64,000 nucleotides of DNA from Flavivirga amylovorans (GTDB lineage Bacteria; Bacteroidota; Bacteroidia; Flavobacteriales; Flavobacteriaceae). The notes beneath the pieces were generated by a model. The model saw only the letters and a list, made by a program, of their open reading frames with translations, did not search any database and had not been told where the DNA came from. Made by a program: the position numbers and the translations under genes. The DNA is taken from positions 445,533 to 509,532 of the forward strand of contig NZ_JAUOEM010000004.1 of the NCBI RefSeq assembly GCF_030540875.1, written 5' to 3'. Positions 15,767 through 24,465 of this stretch are shown here, one piece after another. How positions within the stretch are numbered: the stretch's first letter is position 1; the number at the start of each line of letters is the position of its first letter.

Positions 15767-18700
15767 ATGAAAGTAAGAAACTACTATTTAATGCTAGTGT
15801 TCTTGGTGTTTGCTATGGCATCATCATTTGCACAAGAGAAAACAGTTTCTGGAAAAGTTGTGGACAAAAACAATTTACCACTACCAGGGGCAACGATTGT
15901 GATTAAAAACTCCATTAATGGAGGGGCAACAGATTTCGATGGAAATTATTCAATTAAAGTTAACCAGGGAGACGTTCTAGTATTTAGCTTTATTGGATAT
16001 ATAAATAAAGAAGTTGCTGTAGGAGAGTCAAATACAATTAATGTTACTATGGAAGAAGACACAACAGCTCTTGAAGAGGTTATTGTGGTTGCATATGGTT
16101 CGCAAACAAGAGAATCTATAGTAGGATCTGTTGGAGTAGTTTCAAGTGCTACAATAGAAACACAACAAGTAACATCTCCATTAAGAGCGTTACAAGGTGC
16201 TGTACCTGGAGTAAGCTTATTAACAGCCGGAGGGCAGCCTGGAAATAATCCTACTATTAGAATTAGAGGAATTTCGAGTCAGAGTTTAGCAAGAGGGCCT
16301 CTAATTGTTGTAGATGGTGCTCCATTTAATGGTAATATTAACACGATAAGTCAGGATCAAATAGAATCCGTTTCAGTATTAAAAGATGCATCATCATCGG
16401 CCTTATACGGTTCAAGAGCTTCAGGAGGTGTTATATTAATTACAACTAAAAAAGGATACATTGGTTCTGCTCCAAAAGTAACATTGAGATCCCAAATCGG
16501 ATTATCAAACCCAACAATCGGGATTCATAATTTAGCTGAACCAGAAGATTATTTAAAGTTAACTTGGCAAGCTTTAAGGAATACAAATCAATATGAGAAT
16601 GGTGAAACAGCTACAGTAGCCGCTCAAAATGCAACAAATGGACTGGTGGATCATTTAGGATACAACCCATTTAGTGTTGCAAACCCAATAGATACCAATG
16701 GAAACTTAGTAGCAGGTGCTAACCTATTATGGAATTCTAATTGGGAGGATGAAGTTATAAGAGAAGATTACTTAAGAGTAAATCATAATATTAGCGTATC
16801 TGGTGGTAGTGATAAAACGAGATACTTCATGTCTTTGGATTATTTAGATGAAGAAGGGCCTGTGGTACCCTCAAATTTCGAAAGAGTATCTTCACGATTA
16901 AACATAGAAACTCAAGTAAATAATTGGTTTAAAGTAGGTCTTAATTCTAGTTTTTCACGTTCTAGCTCTAATACTCCAGATCAAACGAGTGGTAATACAA
17001 CTCAAGCCATTTCTTGGATTTATGGTCTGTCTAGTATATATCCTATATATGCAAGAGATGCCAATGGAAATTTATTAAGAGATTCTTTCGGAGAGCGAAT
17101 TTTCGATTTAGGTAATGGATTTGTAACAGGTCAGCCAGTAAATAATACAAGGCCAGTTTTTAGTGGTGAAAATATTCTAGCAAGTTTAACTTTAGGAAAA
17201 GAAAGAAGAGTAAGAACCAATTATTTAGCAAATCTTTTTGCAGAGGTAAAACTTTTAAAAGGGTTAACCTTTAAAACACGATTGAGCTATGAGAGTTTTA
17301 TGTTTGATTCTTATAGTTTTGATGATGATAAAATAGGTGCGGCGGGAGATCCTGACGTAAGAGGACGTGTATCTCAAACCCGAAACTTAACAACAACATT
17401 GAATGCGATTCAATCTTTGAATTATAAAAAGAATTTTGGAAATCATAACTTTTCTATAGATGCCATTACCGAGGCTTATACAAATACACTAGATAATTTA
17501 CAGGCTCAGGGTACTGGGTTTTTACCTGGAGTAGAAAATTTGAGCGGAAGCACAACACCTGAAGGCGTAGGTGGTAATATTATTACATCAAGAATTAATA
17601 GTTATTTAGGTAGGGTTAACTATAATTTTAATGAAAAATATTATGGAGAATTTTCAATAAGAAGAGACGGTTCTACGCGCTTTAATGAAGATACCAGATG
17701 GGGTGATTTCTTAGCAGGAGGTGCTAGTTGGATTGTGTCTAAAGAGAGTTTTTTAAAAGGAAATAATACACTTACATTTTTAAAGTTAAGAGGGTCTTAT
17801 GGTGAATTAGGAAATAATAGAACCACAAGTCGCTTCCCTTATCAGTCTGTATTCATAACAGGTTATGTTAATGAAAGTAATCCAGGAGTATTACCAGAAG
17901 GAGTAGCAGATAGAAATTTAAGATGGGAAAAAGTAGAATCTCTAAATATTGGAGCAGATTTCGAATTATTTAATGGGGTTTTATCGGGTTCTCTAGAATA
18001 TTATAATAAAGAATCGGTAGACTTAATTATGGATAAACCTCTTCCGCGTTCTTTAGGGGTAAATAAAATTGTAACAAACATAGGTTCTATTAAAAACTTT
18101 GGCTGGGAAGCTTCATTAAGATCTATGAATGTCAACACAGAGAATGTTACGTGGACAACTGGAATTAATTTTGCTCTTAATAAAAATGAATGGACTAAGT
18201 TACCTCAAGATGAGATTTTAGACGGATCGAAACGTTATAGAGTTGGAGGTTCTATTTTCGATTTCTTTATTAGAGAATGGGCTGGTGTAGACTCTACAGA
18301 TGGTCGTGGTATGTGGTATATGGATGTATTAGATACCAGTGGTAATGTAGTTGATAAAGTGACAACGAAAGATTATGAAGATGCAACAAGGTATGACCAA
18401 GGGAAAACATCGTTGCCAGATATAGAAGGTGGTTTTACGTCTTTTGTTAGATACAAACAGTTTGATTTAAATGTATTGTTTAATTTTAGTTTTGGAGCCT
18501 ATTTATTAGATTCGGACTATTCTGGACTTATAAACCCTTTCGAAAATCCAGGATTAAGTGCACATCCCGATAATTTTAATGCATGGCAAAACCCAGGAGA
18601 TGTTAGCGATTTTCCATTATTACTAACCAGTAACAATGATCATGCATCACGTTCAACGCGCTTCTTATTTAAAAATGATTATGTAAGATTAAAAAGTTTA

Positions 18701-18898
18701 ACCCTTGGTTATAACCTTTCAAAATCAACTATAGATAGACTCGGGTTAAGTAGGGTGAGGCTCTTTTTACAAGCAGATAATATTTTGACTTGGCAATCGC
18801 ATAAAGGAATTGATCCAGAACAGGCGTTTAATGGTGTAACGACTAGTAGGTCGCCATTATCAAAAACAATAACATCTGGGATTGTTTTAGAGTTTTAA
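15767..18898 (+). CDS. SusC/RagA-family TonB-linked outer membrane receptor 2
   Basis: A 1043-residue outer-membrane importer. It has a signal peptide (cleavage near SFAQ, residue 23) and a carboxypeptidase-like domain (about 26-112: NNLPLPGATIVIKN, SFIGY). The plug (about 115-235: LRALQGAVPGVSLL, IRIRGISSQS, LIVVDGAPFNG, SRASGGVILITTKKG) and the barrel follow. It follows the AraC gene by 263 bases and carries the same leader type as susC1, although the two receptors are clearly diverged in sequence. It pairs with the SusD-like gene 18 bases downstream. Confidence 0.95.
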   Translation: MKVRNYYLMLVFLVFAMASSFAQEKTVSGKVVDKNNLPLPGATIVIKNSINGGATDFDGNYSIKVNQGDVLVFSFIGYINKEVAVGESNTINVTMEEDTTALEEVIVVAYGSQTRESIVGSVGVVSSATIETQQVTSPLRALQGAVPGVSLLTAGGQPGNNPTIRIRGISSQSLARGPLIVVDGAPFNGNINTISQDQIESVSVLKDASSSALYGSRASGGVILITTKKGYIGSAPKVTLRSQIGLSNPTIGIHNLAEPEDYLKLTWQALRNTNQYENGETATVAAQNATNGLVDHLGYNPFSVANPIDTNGNLVAGANLLWNSNWEDEVIREDYLRVNHNISVSGGSDKTRYFMSLDYLDEEGPVVPSNFERVSSRLNIETQVNNWFKVGLNSSFSRSSSNTPDQTSGNTTQAISWIYGLSSIYPIYARDANGNLLRDSFGERIFDLGNGFVTGQPVNNTRPVFSGENILASLTLGKERRVRTNYLANLFAEVKLLKGLTFKTRLSYESFMFDSYSFDDDKIGAAGDPDVRGRVSQTRNLTTTLNAIQSLNYKKNFGNHNFSIDAITEAYTNTLDNLQAQGTGFLPGVENLSGSTTPEGVGGNIITSRINSYLGRVNYNFNEKYYGEFSIRRDGSTRFNEDTRWGDFLAGGASWIVSKESFLKGNNTLTFLKLRGSYGELGNNRTTSRFPYQSVFITGYVNESNPGVLPEGVADRNLRWEKVESLNIGADFELFNGVLSGSLEYYNKESVDLIMDKPLPRSLGVNKIVTNIGSIKNFGWEASLRSMNVNTENVTWTTGINFALNKNEWTKLPQDEILDGSKRYRVGGSIFDFFIREWAGVDSTDGRGMWYMDVLDTSGNVVDKVTTKDYEDATRYDQGKTSLPDIEGGFTSFVRYKQFDLNVLFNFSFGAYLLDSDYSGLINPFENPGLSAHPDNFNAWQNPGDVSDFPLLLTSNNDHASRSTRFLFKNDYVRLKSLTLGYNLSKSTIDRLGLSRVRLFLQADNILTWQSHKGIDPEQAFNGVTTSRSPLSKTITSGIVLEF

Positions 18899-18916
18899 AT
18901 CAAAAAAAATAACACA

Positions 18917-20392
18917 ATGAAAATATATAATAAATTAAATATAAAATTTTTACTGGTTTTGGTAATTGCTTTTTTATCGAGTTGCTCAAAAGAGTTTTTA
19001 GATGAGCCTGAAAATACAGCTGGTATTTCAGAACCTATCGTTTTTTCAGATAGAGATATTGTACAAGCTTTTATATCGGGTATATATGCTAGGTATAAAG
19101 GACAATGGGATGACGATTTAACAGATGATAGTATTGAAGGAGGAAATCAATCTGAACCTGATACTGGAGGTTTATATGCTATGTACTTTGCGCGAAGCCT
19201 GAAAGGAAATGATTTAATTCAATCACCATCTTTTTTTAGATTTGATTATGCACATGATAATAGAGCACCTACTTTTAGAAGAACAAGTTTTACATGGACT
19301 TTTAATTATGAAATAATAAATTATGCTAATGTCTTAATTAAAGGACTTAAAGAAAGTACCGATTTAGATGACGCTACTAAAAGAGAGTTTACAGCTGTAG
19401 CGAAATCTATAAGAGCGTTTCATTATTTTCAATTAGCTTTAGAGTTTGCACCTAATTATAATAACGATAGAAGCGTAACACGAATTCCTATTTATACAGA
19501 ACCTGCTACTGCAGAGTCTGTAGGAAATGGTCCAAGTCCATTGTCTGATGTTTATGATTTAATTTTATCAGACTTAAAAGAGGCTATTCCTGATTTACCA
19601 GAAGAACGACTTGGTAAAAGTTACATTAACAAATCGGTTGCAAATGGGTTTTTAGCTCGTGTGTTGTTGGTTACTCAAGATGATTGGTCTTTAGCCTCTT
19701 CTGCTGCAAGAGCGGCTTATGGGGGGACTGCTGAATCTGCCGTAATATCTACAAATTGGGGTGATGGTTTTAGCGATTTAACCGATCAAGATTGGCTTTG
19801 GGGGCATTTTCAAGATGGTTCAAATGAATCTAATTTTTTCTGGATGGCACCTCATGTTTTTATGGATCATTTGTCATTATCCTTTCAAGCAACTTATGCA
19901 AATACAAATTTCAGAGATGAATTTTCAACTACAGACGTTAGAAGGTTGTTTAGTGACATTTATAATTCTTCAACGCCATACAGAGAATTTATAACCACTA
20001 AGTTTGCTTTTACGTTTGCATCAGATGTTCCTTTAATGAGAAAGTCTGAAATGGTATTAATTGATGCGGAAGCCCAATATAACTTAAACAATGAGCCAGA
20101 AGCTAGAGATTTACTTTTTGCATTACAAAAAGAAAGAGATCCTAATGCTGTATTATCCACTAATTCTGGCAGTGATCTAATGAATGAAATCTTATTAGAA
20201 AGACGTAAAGAATTATATGGAGAATTAGGTGTAGAATGGTTTGATGCTAAAAGGCTAAGAATGCCTATTAATAGAGACGATGTTCATAGAGTGGTTATTA
20301 ATGTTCCTATTGATAGTGAATTATTTTATTTAAGTATTCCACAATCAGAAATAGATGCCAATCCTAATATGGACGAAAGTTTAAATCAGTAA
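18917..20392 (+). CDS. SusD/RagB-family nutrient-binding lipoprotein 2
   Basis: A 491-residue outer-membrane lipoprotein, the ligand-binding partner of SusC2. The signal peptide ends at a lipobox Cys (LSSCSKEFLDEP). TPR-like helices typical of the family follow, with the conserved RAFHYFQLALEFAPNYN and the C-terminal LLERRKELYGELGVEWFDAKR motif of the RagB/SusD family. It is in an operon with susC2; a secreted amidohydrolase lies 217 bases downstream. A hairpin at 20430-20450 may end the transcript. Confidence 0.92.
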   Translation: MKIYNKLNIKFLLVLVIAFLSSCSKEFLDEPENTAGISEPIVFSDRDIVQAFISGIYARYKGQWDDDLTDDSIEGGNQSEPDTGGLYAMYFARSLKGNDLIQSPSFFRFDYAHDNRAPTFRRTSFTWTFNYEIINYANVLIKGLKESTDLDDATKREFTAVAKSIRAFHYFQLALEFAPNYNNDRSVTRIPIYTEPATAESVGNGPSPLSDVYDLILSDLKEAIPDLPEERLGKSYINKSVANGFLARVLLVTQDDWSLASSAARAAYGGTAESAVISTNWGDGFSDLTDQDWLWGHFQDGSNESNFFWMAPHVFMDHLSLSFQATYANTNFRDEFSTTDVRRLFSDIYNSSTPYREFITTKFAFTFASDVPLMRKSEMVLIDAEAQYNLNNEPEARDLLFALQKERDPNAVLSTNSGSDLMNEILLERRKELYGELGVEWFDAKRLRMPINRDDVHRVVINVPIDSELFYLSIPQSEIDANPNMDESLNQ

Positions 20393-20429
20393 CTAACTAA
20401 ACTATACAACTATTTAATCAAAAAGGATT

Positions 20430-20450
20430 CCTCGACACTCTGTGTCGGGG
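20430..20450 (+). terminator. Hairpin after susD2
   Basis: A 9-pair GC-rich stem (CCTCGACAC, 3-base loop, GTGTCGGGG with one wobble) lies 38 bases after the susD2 stop. Only a weak T-tract follows, so termination is likely but not certain. Confidence 0.5.
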
Positions 20451-20464
20451 TTACCTTTGAAATT

Positions 20465-20512
20465 GTCATCTCCACGATTTATGCTGAACTTGTTTCAGTA
20501 AAGCGGGAATCT
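20465..20512. repeat. Dispersed intergenic palindromic repeat (GTCAT...GGGAATCT type)
   Basis: The element runs from GTCATCTCC to GCGGGAATCT, with an inner hairpin CTGAA-cttgt-TTCAG. It belongs to the same loose family as the elements at 33652, 37120, 44966 and 61181. Such small repeats are spread between genes in many flavobacterial genomes. Confidence 0.55.
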
Positions 20513-20609
20513 AAATAAGGAATTTATTTTCTCGGTTTAAATTATTCAACATGCTTTTTCTTCAGAAGAGAATATGTATATTTAGAGTATAACTATTTAA
20601 ATTCTGGAT

Positions 20610-21887
20610 ATGAAAAAATTGACTTTTATACTTCTACTATCGCTTTCTTTTAGTGGGATCTCCCAAAACAGGTATTTGCACTGTGGTAAATTAATTGATA
20701 CTCAAAAGAGTGAAATTTTGGAAGAAATGACAATTGTTGTTTCTAATGATAAAATAATATCTGTTAAAAAAGGGTACACGTCACCACAAAATTCAGAAGA
20801 TATAGTTATTGACTTAAAATCTAAAACAGTAATGCCTGGGCTTATTGATATGCATGTACATCTTGAGCTTGAAACCAACCCAAAACGTTATTTGGAGAAG
20901 TACACGTTAAACGATGCCGATATTGCTTTTAACTCGCTGCGATTTGCTAAAGCAACTTTAGAAGCTGGATTCACAACGGTTAGAGACTTAGGAGGCTCTG
21001 GAGTTAATATTTCACTTAGAAAAGCCATTAATTCAGGAAAAGTTGATGGGCCTAGAATATTTACAGCAGGAAAGGCTATTGCCACAACGGGAGGACATGC
21101 AGACCCTACAAACGGGAATCGAAAAGCACTAATGGGGAACCCGGGACCTAAAGAAGGCGTTGTAAATAGCGTTGAAGATGCCAAAAAAGCTGTAAGACAA
21201 CGTTATAAAAATGGAGCAGATTGTATTAAAATAACAGCTACTGGAGGTGTTTTGAGTGTCGCCAAAAGTGGAACAAATCCGCAGTTTACAGTTGAAGAAA
21301 TTAAAACCATTTGTGAAACAGCAAAAGATTATGGGATGCATGTTGCGGCGCATGCTCATGGAGACGAAGGTATGCAACGAGCCATAATAGGAGGCGTAAA
21401 AACTATTGAACACGGTACTTTGATGAGCGAAGAAACTATGGAGTTAATGAAAAAACATGACGCCTATTATGTCCCTACCATAACAGCGGGAAAAGAAGTT
21501 GAAGGAAAGGCTAAGATAAAAGGGTTCTATCCAGATATTGTTGTTCCTAAAGCATTAGCCATTGGGCCGCAGATTCAAAAAACATTTTCTAAAGCTTATA
21601 AAAGGGGTGTTGGAATTGCTTTTGGAACAGATGCAGGTGTCTTTAAACATGGTGATAATGGAAAAGAATTTGGCTTTATGGTTGAAGCGGGTATGCCAGC
21701 AATGGAAACTATAAAAAGCGCAACAATTACTAACGCTAAGATTTTAGAAATGGAAAATAAAATAGGTCAAATTAAAGCAGGATTTATCGCAGATATCATA
21801 GCCACTAATGAAGATCCAACTCAAAATATTTCAACGATGGAAGATGTTGTTTTTGTTATGAAAGAAGGAAAAGTTTATAAAGAATAA
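20610..21887 (+). CDS. Secreted amidohydrolase (Xaa-Pro dipeptidase / imidazolonepropionase-like)
   Basis: A 425-residue metal-dependent hydrolase of the amidohydrolase superfamily with a signal peptide (MKKLTFILLLSLSFSGISQ), so it is probably periplasmic. Visible ligands are the HxH of GLIDMHVHLE, the candidate bridging Lys in DCIKITATGG, His in HVAAHAHGD, His in IEHGTLM, and Asp in GTDAGVFKHG. These match the subgroup that includes Xaa-Pro dipeptidases and N-acyl-amino-acid hydrolases. Following the SusCD2 genes, it points to uptake and cleavage of small peptides or acylated amino acids. The exact substrate is inference. Confidence 0.88.
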   Translation: MKKLTFILLLSLSFSGISQNRYLHCGKLIDTQKSEILEEMTIVVSNDKIISVKKGYTSPQNSEDIVIDLKSKTVMPGLIDMHVHLELETNPKRYLEKYTLNDADIAFNSLRFAKATLEAGFTTVRDLGGSGVNISLRKAINSGKVDGPRIFTAGKAIATTGGHADPTNGNRKALMGNPGPKEGVVNSVEDAKKAVRQRYKNGADCIKITATGGVLSVAKSGTNPQFTVEEIKTICETAKDYGMHVAAHAHGDEGMQRAIIGGVKTIEHGTLMSEETMELMKKHDAYYVPTITAGKEVEGKAKIKGFYPDIVVPKALAIGPQIQKTFSKAYKRGVGIAFGTDAGVFKHGDNGKEFGFMVEAGMPAMETIKSATITNAKILEMENKIGQIKAGFIADIIATNEDPTQNISTMEDVVFVMKEGKVYKE

Positions 21888-21922
21888 CGTTAAAGAGGTT
21901 CTTTATAAAAATGAACTATGCT

Positions 21923-22723
21923 TTAAGCATTATTATTTGCTGGTTTTTTTCCGATAACGTATAAATAATCCCCTAAATCATTTTCATAAGATGTCATGAT
22001 TTTATTGATTTTTCCACTATCAATATCTTTTCTTAATTCTGACAGTCCATGTTCAATCTCTGTTCGGTTAGCTAATGAAGAAAACGAAGAAATTCCATGT
22101 CTAATTTGGTTATTAAAATAGAGTTCAGGATTTTGTTTGCCACAATATAGAAACTGATCTTGTAGATCAGGTTTAATGAAATACTTCACTGTTTCCAAAA
22201 ATTCAATTCTGTTATCTCGCATAGCCGTTTTAACACTTTCTAAAGTAGGCATTTGAATTATTGAATCTGATAACATCTTTGGAAAGTAATGATTGAGCCA
22301 GTAGCCTTTCATTTGTTTTGGAGTCGATGTAAAAATCACAATTCGGCCATTCGGTTTTAAAGCTCTATAAAGTTCTGAAAATCCAACTTTCAAATTAGTC
22401 CAGTGATGTATGGTTAAGGAACCAATGATCCCATCCATAGAACTTTCAGGTAAGTCAATGCTTTCTGCTGAACCAATTTTCCAATCAATGCTGTTAGTCC
22501 TAAGTTTTGCTTTTTCTAACATCTGTTTGGATGGATCCATACCAATAAAATGAAATCCTCTTTTATGAAGTTCATGGGTATAGTTTCCCGTACCGCAACC
22601 AATGTCTAAATAATGACCGTTTTTAATAGGTTTTAAGTGATCAAATAACTGTTCTGTTAAGTATTTGTCCGCTTTTCGAGTCAGATTGTAATTAGTCCCA
22701 ATGTTATCATATTTTGCTCCCAT
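21923..22723 (-). CDS. Class I SAM-dependent methyltransferase
   Basis: A 266-residue cytoplasmic methyltransferase with the SAM-binding motif LDIGCGTGNYTHEL (about 45-58), the acidic loop FIGMDPSKQML, and the post-motif GSLTIHHW typical of the Methyltransf_11/25 type. The substrate is unknown. It is convergent with the amidohydrolase gene and lies 54 bases downstream of lspA on the same strand, possibly at the end of the fabD-lspA transcript. Confidence 0.85.
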   Translation of the reverse strand: MGAKYDNIGTNYNLTRKADKYLTEQLFDHLKPIKNGHYLDIGCGTGNYTHELHKRGFHFIGMDPSKQMLEKAKLRTNSIDWKIGSAESIDLPESSMDGIIGSLTIHHWTNLKVGFSELYRALKPNGRIVIFTSTPKQMKGYWLNHYFPKMLSDSIIQMPTLESVKTAMRDNRIEFLETVKYFIKPDLQDQFLYCGKQNPELYFNNQIRHGISSFSSLANRTEIEHGLSELRKDIDSGKINKIMTSYENDLGDYLYVIGKKPANNNA

Positions 22724-22777
22724 TTAAATACTTTTTTAGGTTAGCAAGAATAGTTTTATACCGAGCAGCTGTATCTT

Positions 22778-23302
22778 TTAATGTTGTAATTCCGAAGGTT
22801 GCTTTTTCTTCTTAAAACTAACAATAACTAAAATAATCATGCCTGTAGTTACAGATAAATCAGCCATATTAAAAATTCCAGTTTTAAAAACGCCTCCTAA
22901 ATCGATAAATAAAAAGTCTGTAACCTTTCCATAAACAATACGGTCATAAACATTAGCTAAACCACCGCCTATAATACTTGCAAAAGCAAAAAGAGAAAAC
23001 ATATCTAAGCTTTTATCTTTGAAGACATGACGTAACACAAACCCAAGTACTAAAATAGGTAGAATAAGTAATAGGATAATTCTAAGTGTAGGATTTAAAT
23101 CGCTACCCATGCCTAAAAAAGCACCAGTGTTTTCAACATTCATCATGATAAAAGCATCCCCAATTAAAGAAATACGTTCACCAGGATGAATATTTGTTCT
23201 AAGGTCAATATGTGTTTTAACGAGTACTTTCGAAATTTGATCGACAGCAATAGTTAAAATGATAACTAATAAAATATAAACAGATCGTTTTGATAATTTC
23301 AT
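22778..23302 (-). CDS. lspA: Lipoprotein signal peptidase (signal peptidase II)
   Basis: An inner-membrane aspartic protease that removes the signal peptide from prolipoproteins at the lipobox Cys. The 174-residue product has four transmembrane segments and the conserved catalytic regions VENTGAFLGMG, GGGLANVYDRIVYGKVTDFL and GIFNMADLSVTTG, which carry the two active-site Asp. It starts immediately after the fabD stop, so the two are co-transcribed. It is needed to mature the many lipoproteins encoded in this window. Confidence 0.95.
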   Translation of the reverse strand: MKLSKRSVYILLVIILTIAVDQISKVLVKTHIDLRTNIHPGERISLIGDAFIMMNVENTGAFLGMGSDLNPTLRIILLLILPILVLGFVLRHVFKDKSLDMFSLFAFASIIGGGLANVYDRIVYGKVTDFLFIDLGGVFKTGIFNMADLSVTTGMIILVIVSFKKKKQPSELQH

Positions 23303-24193
23303 TTAGTTATTTTCAAAAGTTGCAGAAGCCGTTTCAGCTTCTCTATTTATTTTCTTTACCAGCCCTTGTAAAACTTTACCAGGACCAACTTCGGTAAATA
23401 GCTTAGCACCATCTGTAATCATTTGTTGTACCGATTGCGTCCAACGTACAGGAGCCGTTAATTGAGAAATTAAATTCGTTTTTATAGCCGTTTCATCTGT
23501 AACAGCATGAGCTGTCACGTTTTGATAAATAGGGCAGTTGGGTTTGCTAAATGTTGTGTTTTCAATAGCAGCAGCTAACTCTTCGCGGGCAGGTTCCATT
23601 AATGGAGAATGAAAAGCACCTCCTACTGGTAACACTAAGGCACGACGTGCGCCCGCATCTTTTAAAGATTGACATGCTTTATTAATGGCATCAATCTCTC
23701 CAGAAATAACTAATTGTCCGGGACAGTTATAATTTGCAGCAACCACAATGCCATCAGTTACAGAACATACTTTTTCAACAAGATCATCCTCTAAGCCTAA
23801 AACAGCAGCCATGGTACTTGGTTGTAATTCACAAGCCTTTTGCATAGCCAAAGCACGTTGAGATACTAACTTTAATCCATCTTCAAAATTCAAACCCCCG
23901 TTTGCCACCAATGCAGAAAATTCTCCAAGAGAATGGCCAGCAACCATTTCTGGTTTAAAAGCGTCACCAAGAGTTTTTGCTAAAATCACAGAGTGTAAAA
24001 ATATAGCAGGCTGTGTTACTTTAGTTTCTTTTAAATCTTCAGTAGATCCTTCAAACATAGTATCCGTAATAGTGAAACCAAGAATATCATTTGCTTTTTC
24101 AAATAATTCTTGAGCTAAAGGAGAGTTCTCGTATAAGTCTAAGCCCATTCCTGAAAATTGAGCACCTTGACCTGGAAATATATATGCTTTCAT
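23303..24193 (-). CDS. fabD: Malonyl-CoA:ACP transacylase
   Basis: Loads malonyl groups onto acyl carrier protein for fatty-acid synthesis in the cytoplasm. The 296-residue product begins with FPGQGAQF, has the nucleophile Ser in VAGHSLGEFSAL, the Arg in VSQRALAMQKA, and the catalytic His in GGAFHSPLM. The length is normal for FabD. lspA follows with no gap. A good -7 promoter match lies about 110 bases upstream at 24304-24311. Confidence 0.96.
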   Translation of the reverse strand: MKAYIFPGQGAQFSGMGLDLYENSPLAQELFEKANDILGFTITDTMFEGSTEDLKETKVTQPAIFLHSVILAKTLGDAFKPEMVAGHSLGEFSALVANGGLNFEDGLKLVSQRALAMQKACELQPSTMAAVLGLEDDLVEKVCSVTDGIVVAANYNCPGQLVISGEIDAINKACQSLKDAGARRALVLPVGGAFHSPLMEPAREELAAAIENTTFSKPNCPIYQNVTAHAVTDETAIKTNLISQLTAPVRWTQSVQQMITDGAKLFTEVGPGKVLQGLVKKINREAETASATFENN

Positions 24194-24303
24194 ATATTAG
24201 TAATTATTGTTTTTTTAAATACATGAAACATTCATTCAATCATTTTCTGGTATATAGAAAAATTCACTTATAAATGTTTCTTTTTAGTTGGTTTTTAGTG
24301 CTG

Positions 24304-24311
24304 CAAAAGTA
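24304..24311 (-). promoter_or_regulatory. Candidate -7 promoter box for fabD-lspA
   Basis: On the minus strand this reads TACTTTTG, an exact match to the Bacteroidota -7 consensus TAnnTTTG. No good -33 TTTG sits at the usual distance. It implies a 5' leader of about 100 bases for fabD. Confidence 0.35.
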
Positions 24312-24465
24312 TAAATAAAATCTTTAAAAAGATATAGGATCGTTTCAAAGCCTCAGAACTGCTAGAAAATGGAATTAAGACTTGATTTTTGCTTGATTAG
24401 AGAATACCCTTTATTAAAAAAATGTTTATTCTTACTTCTGAAAGCAAAGCGGTCTTTTTATGATA

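Noticed and set aside
24091-24273. 60-codon open frame at the fabD upstream end
   Set aside because: It lies mostly antisense to fabD and has the composition of a shadow frame.
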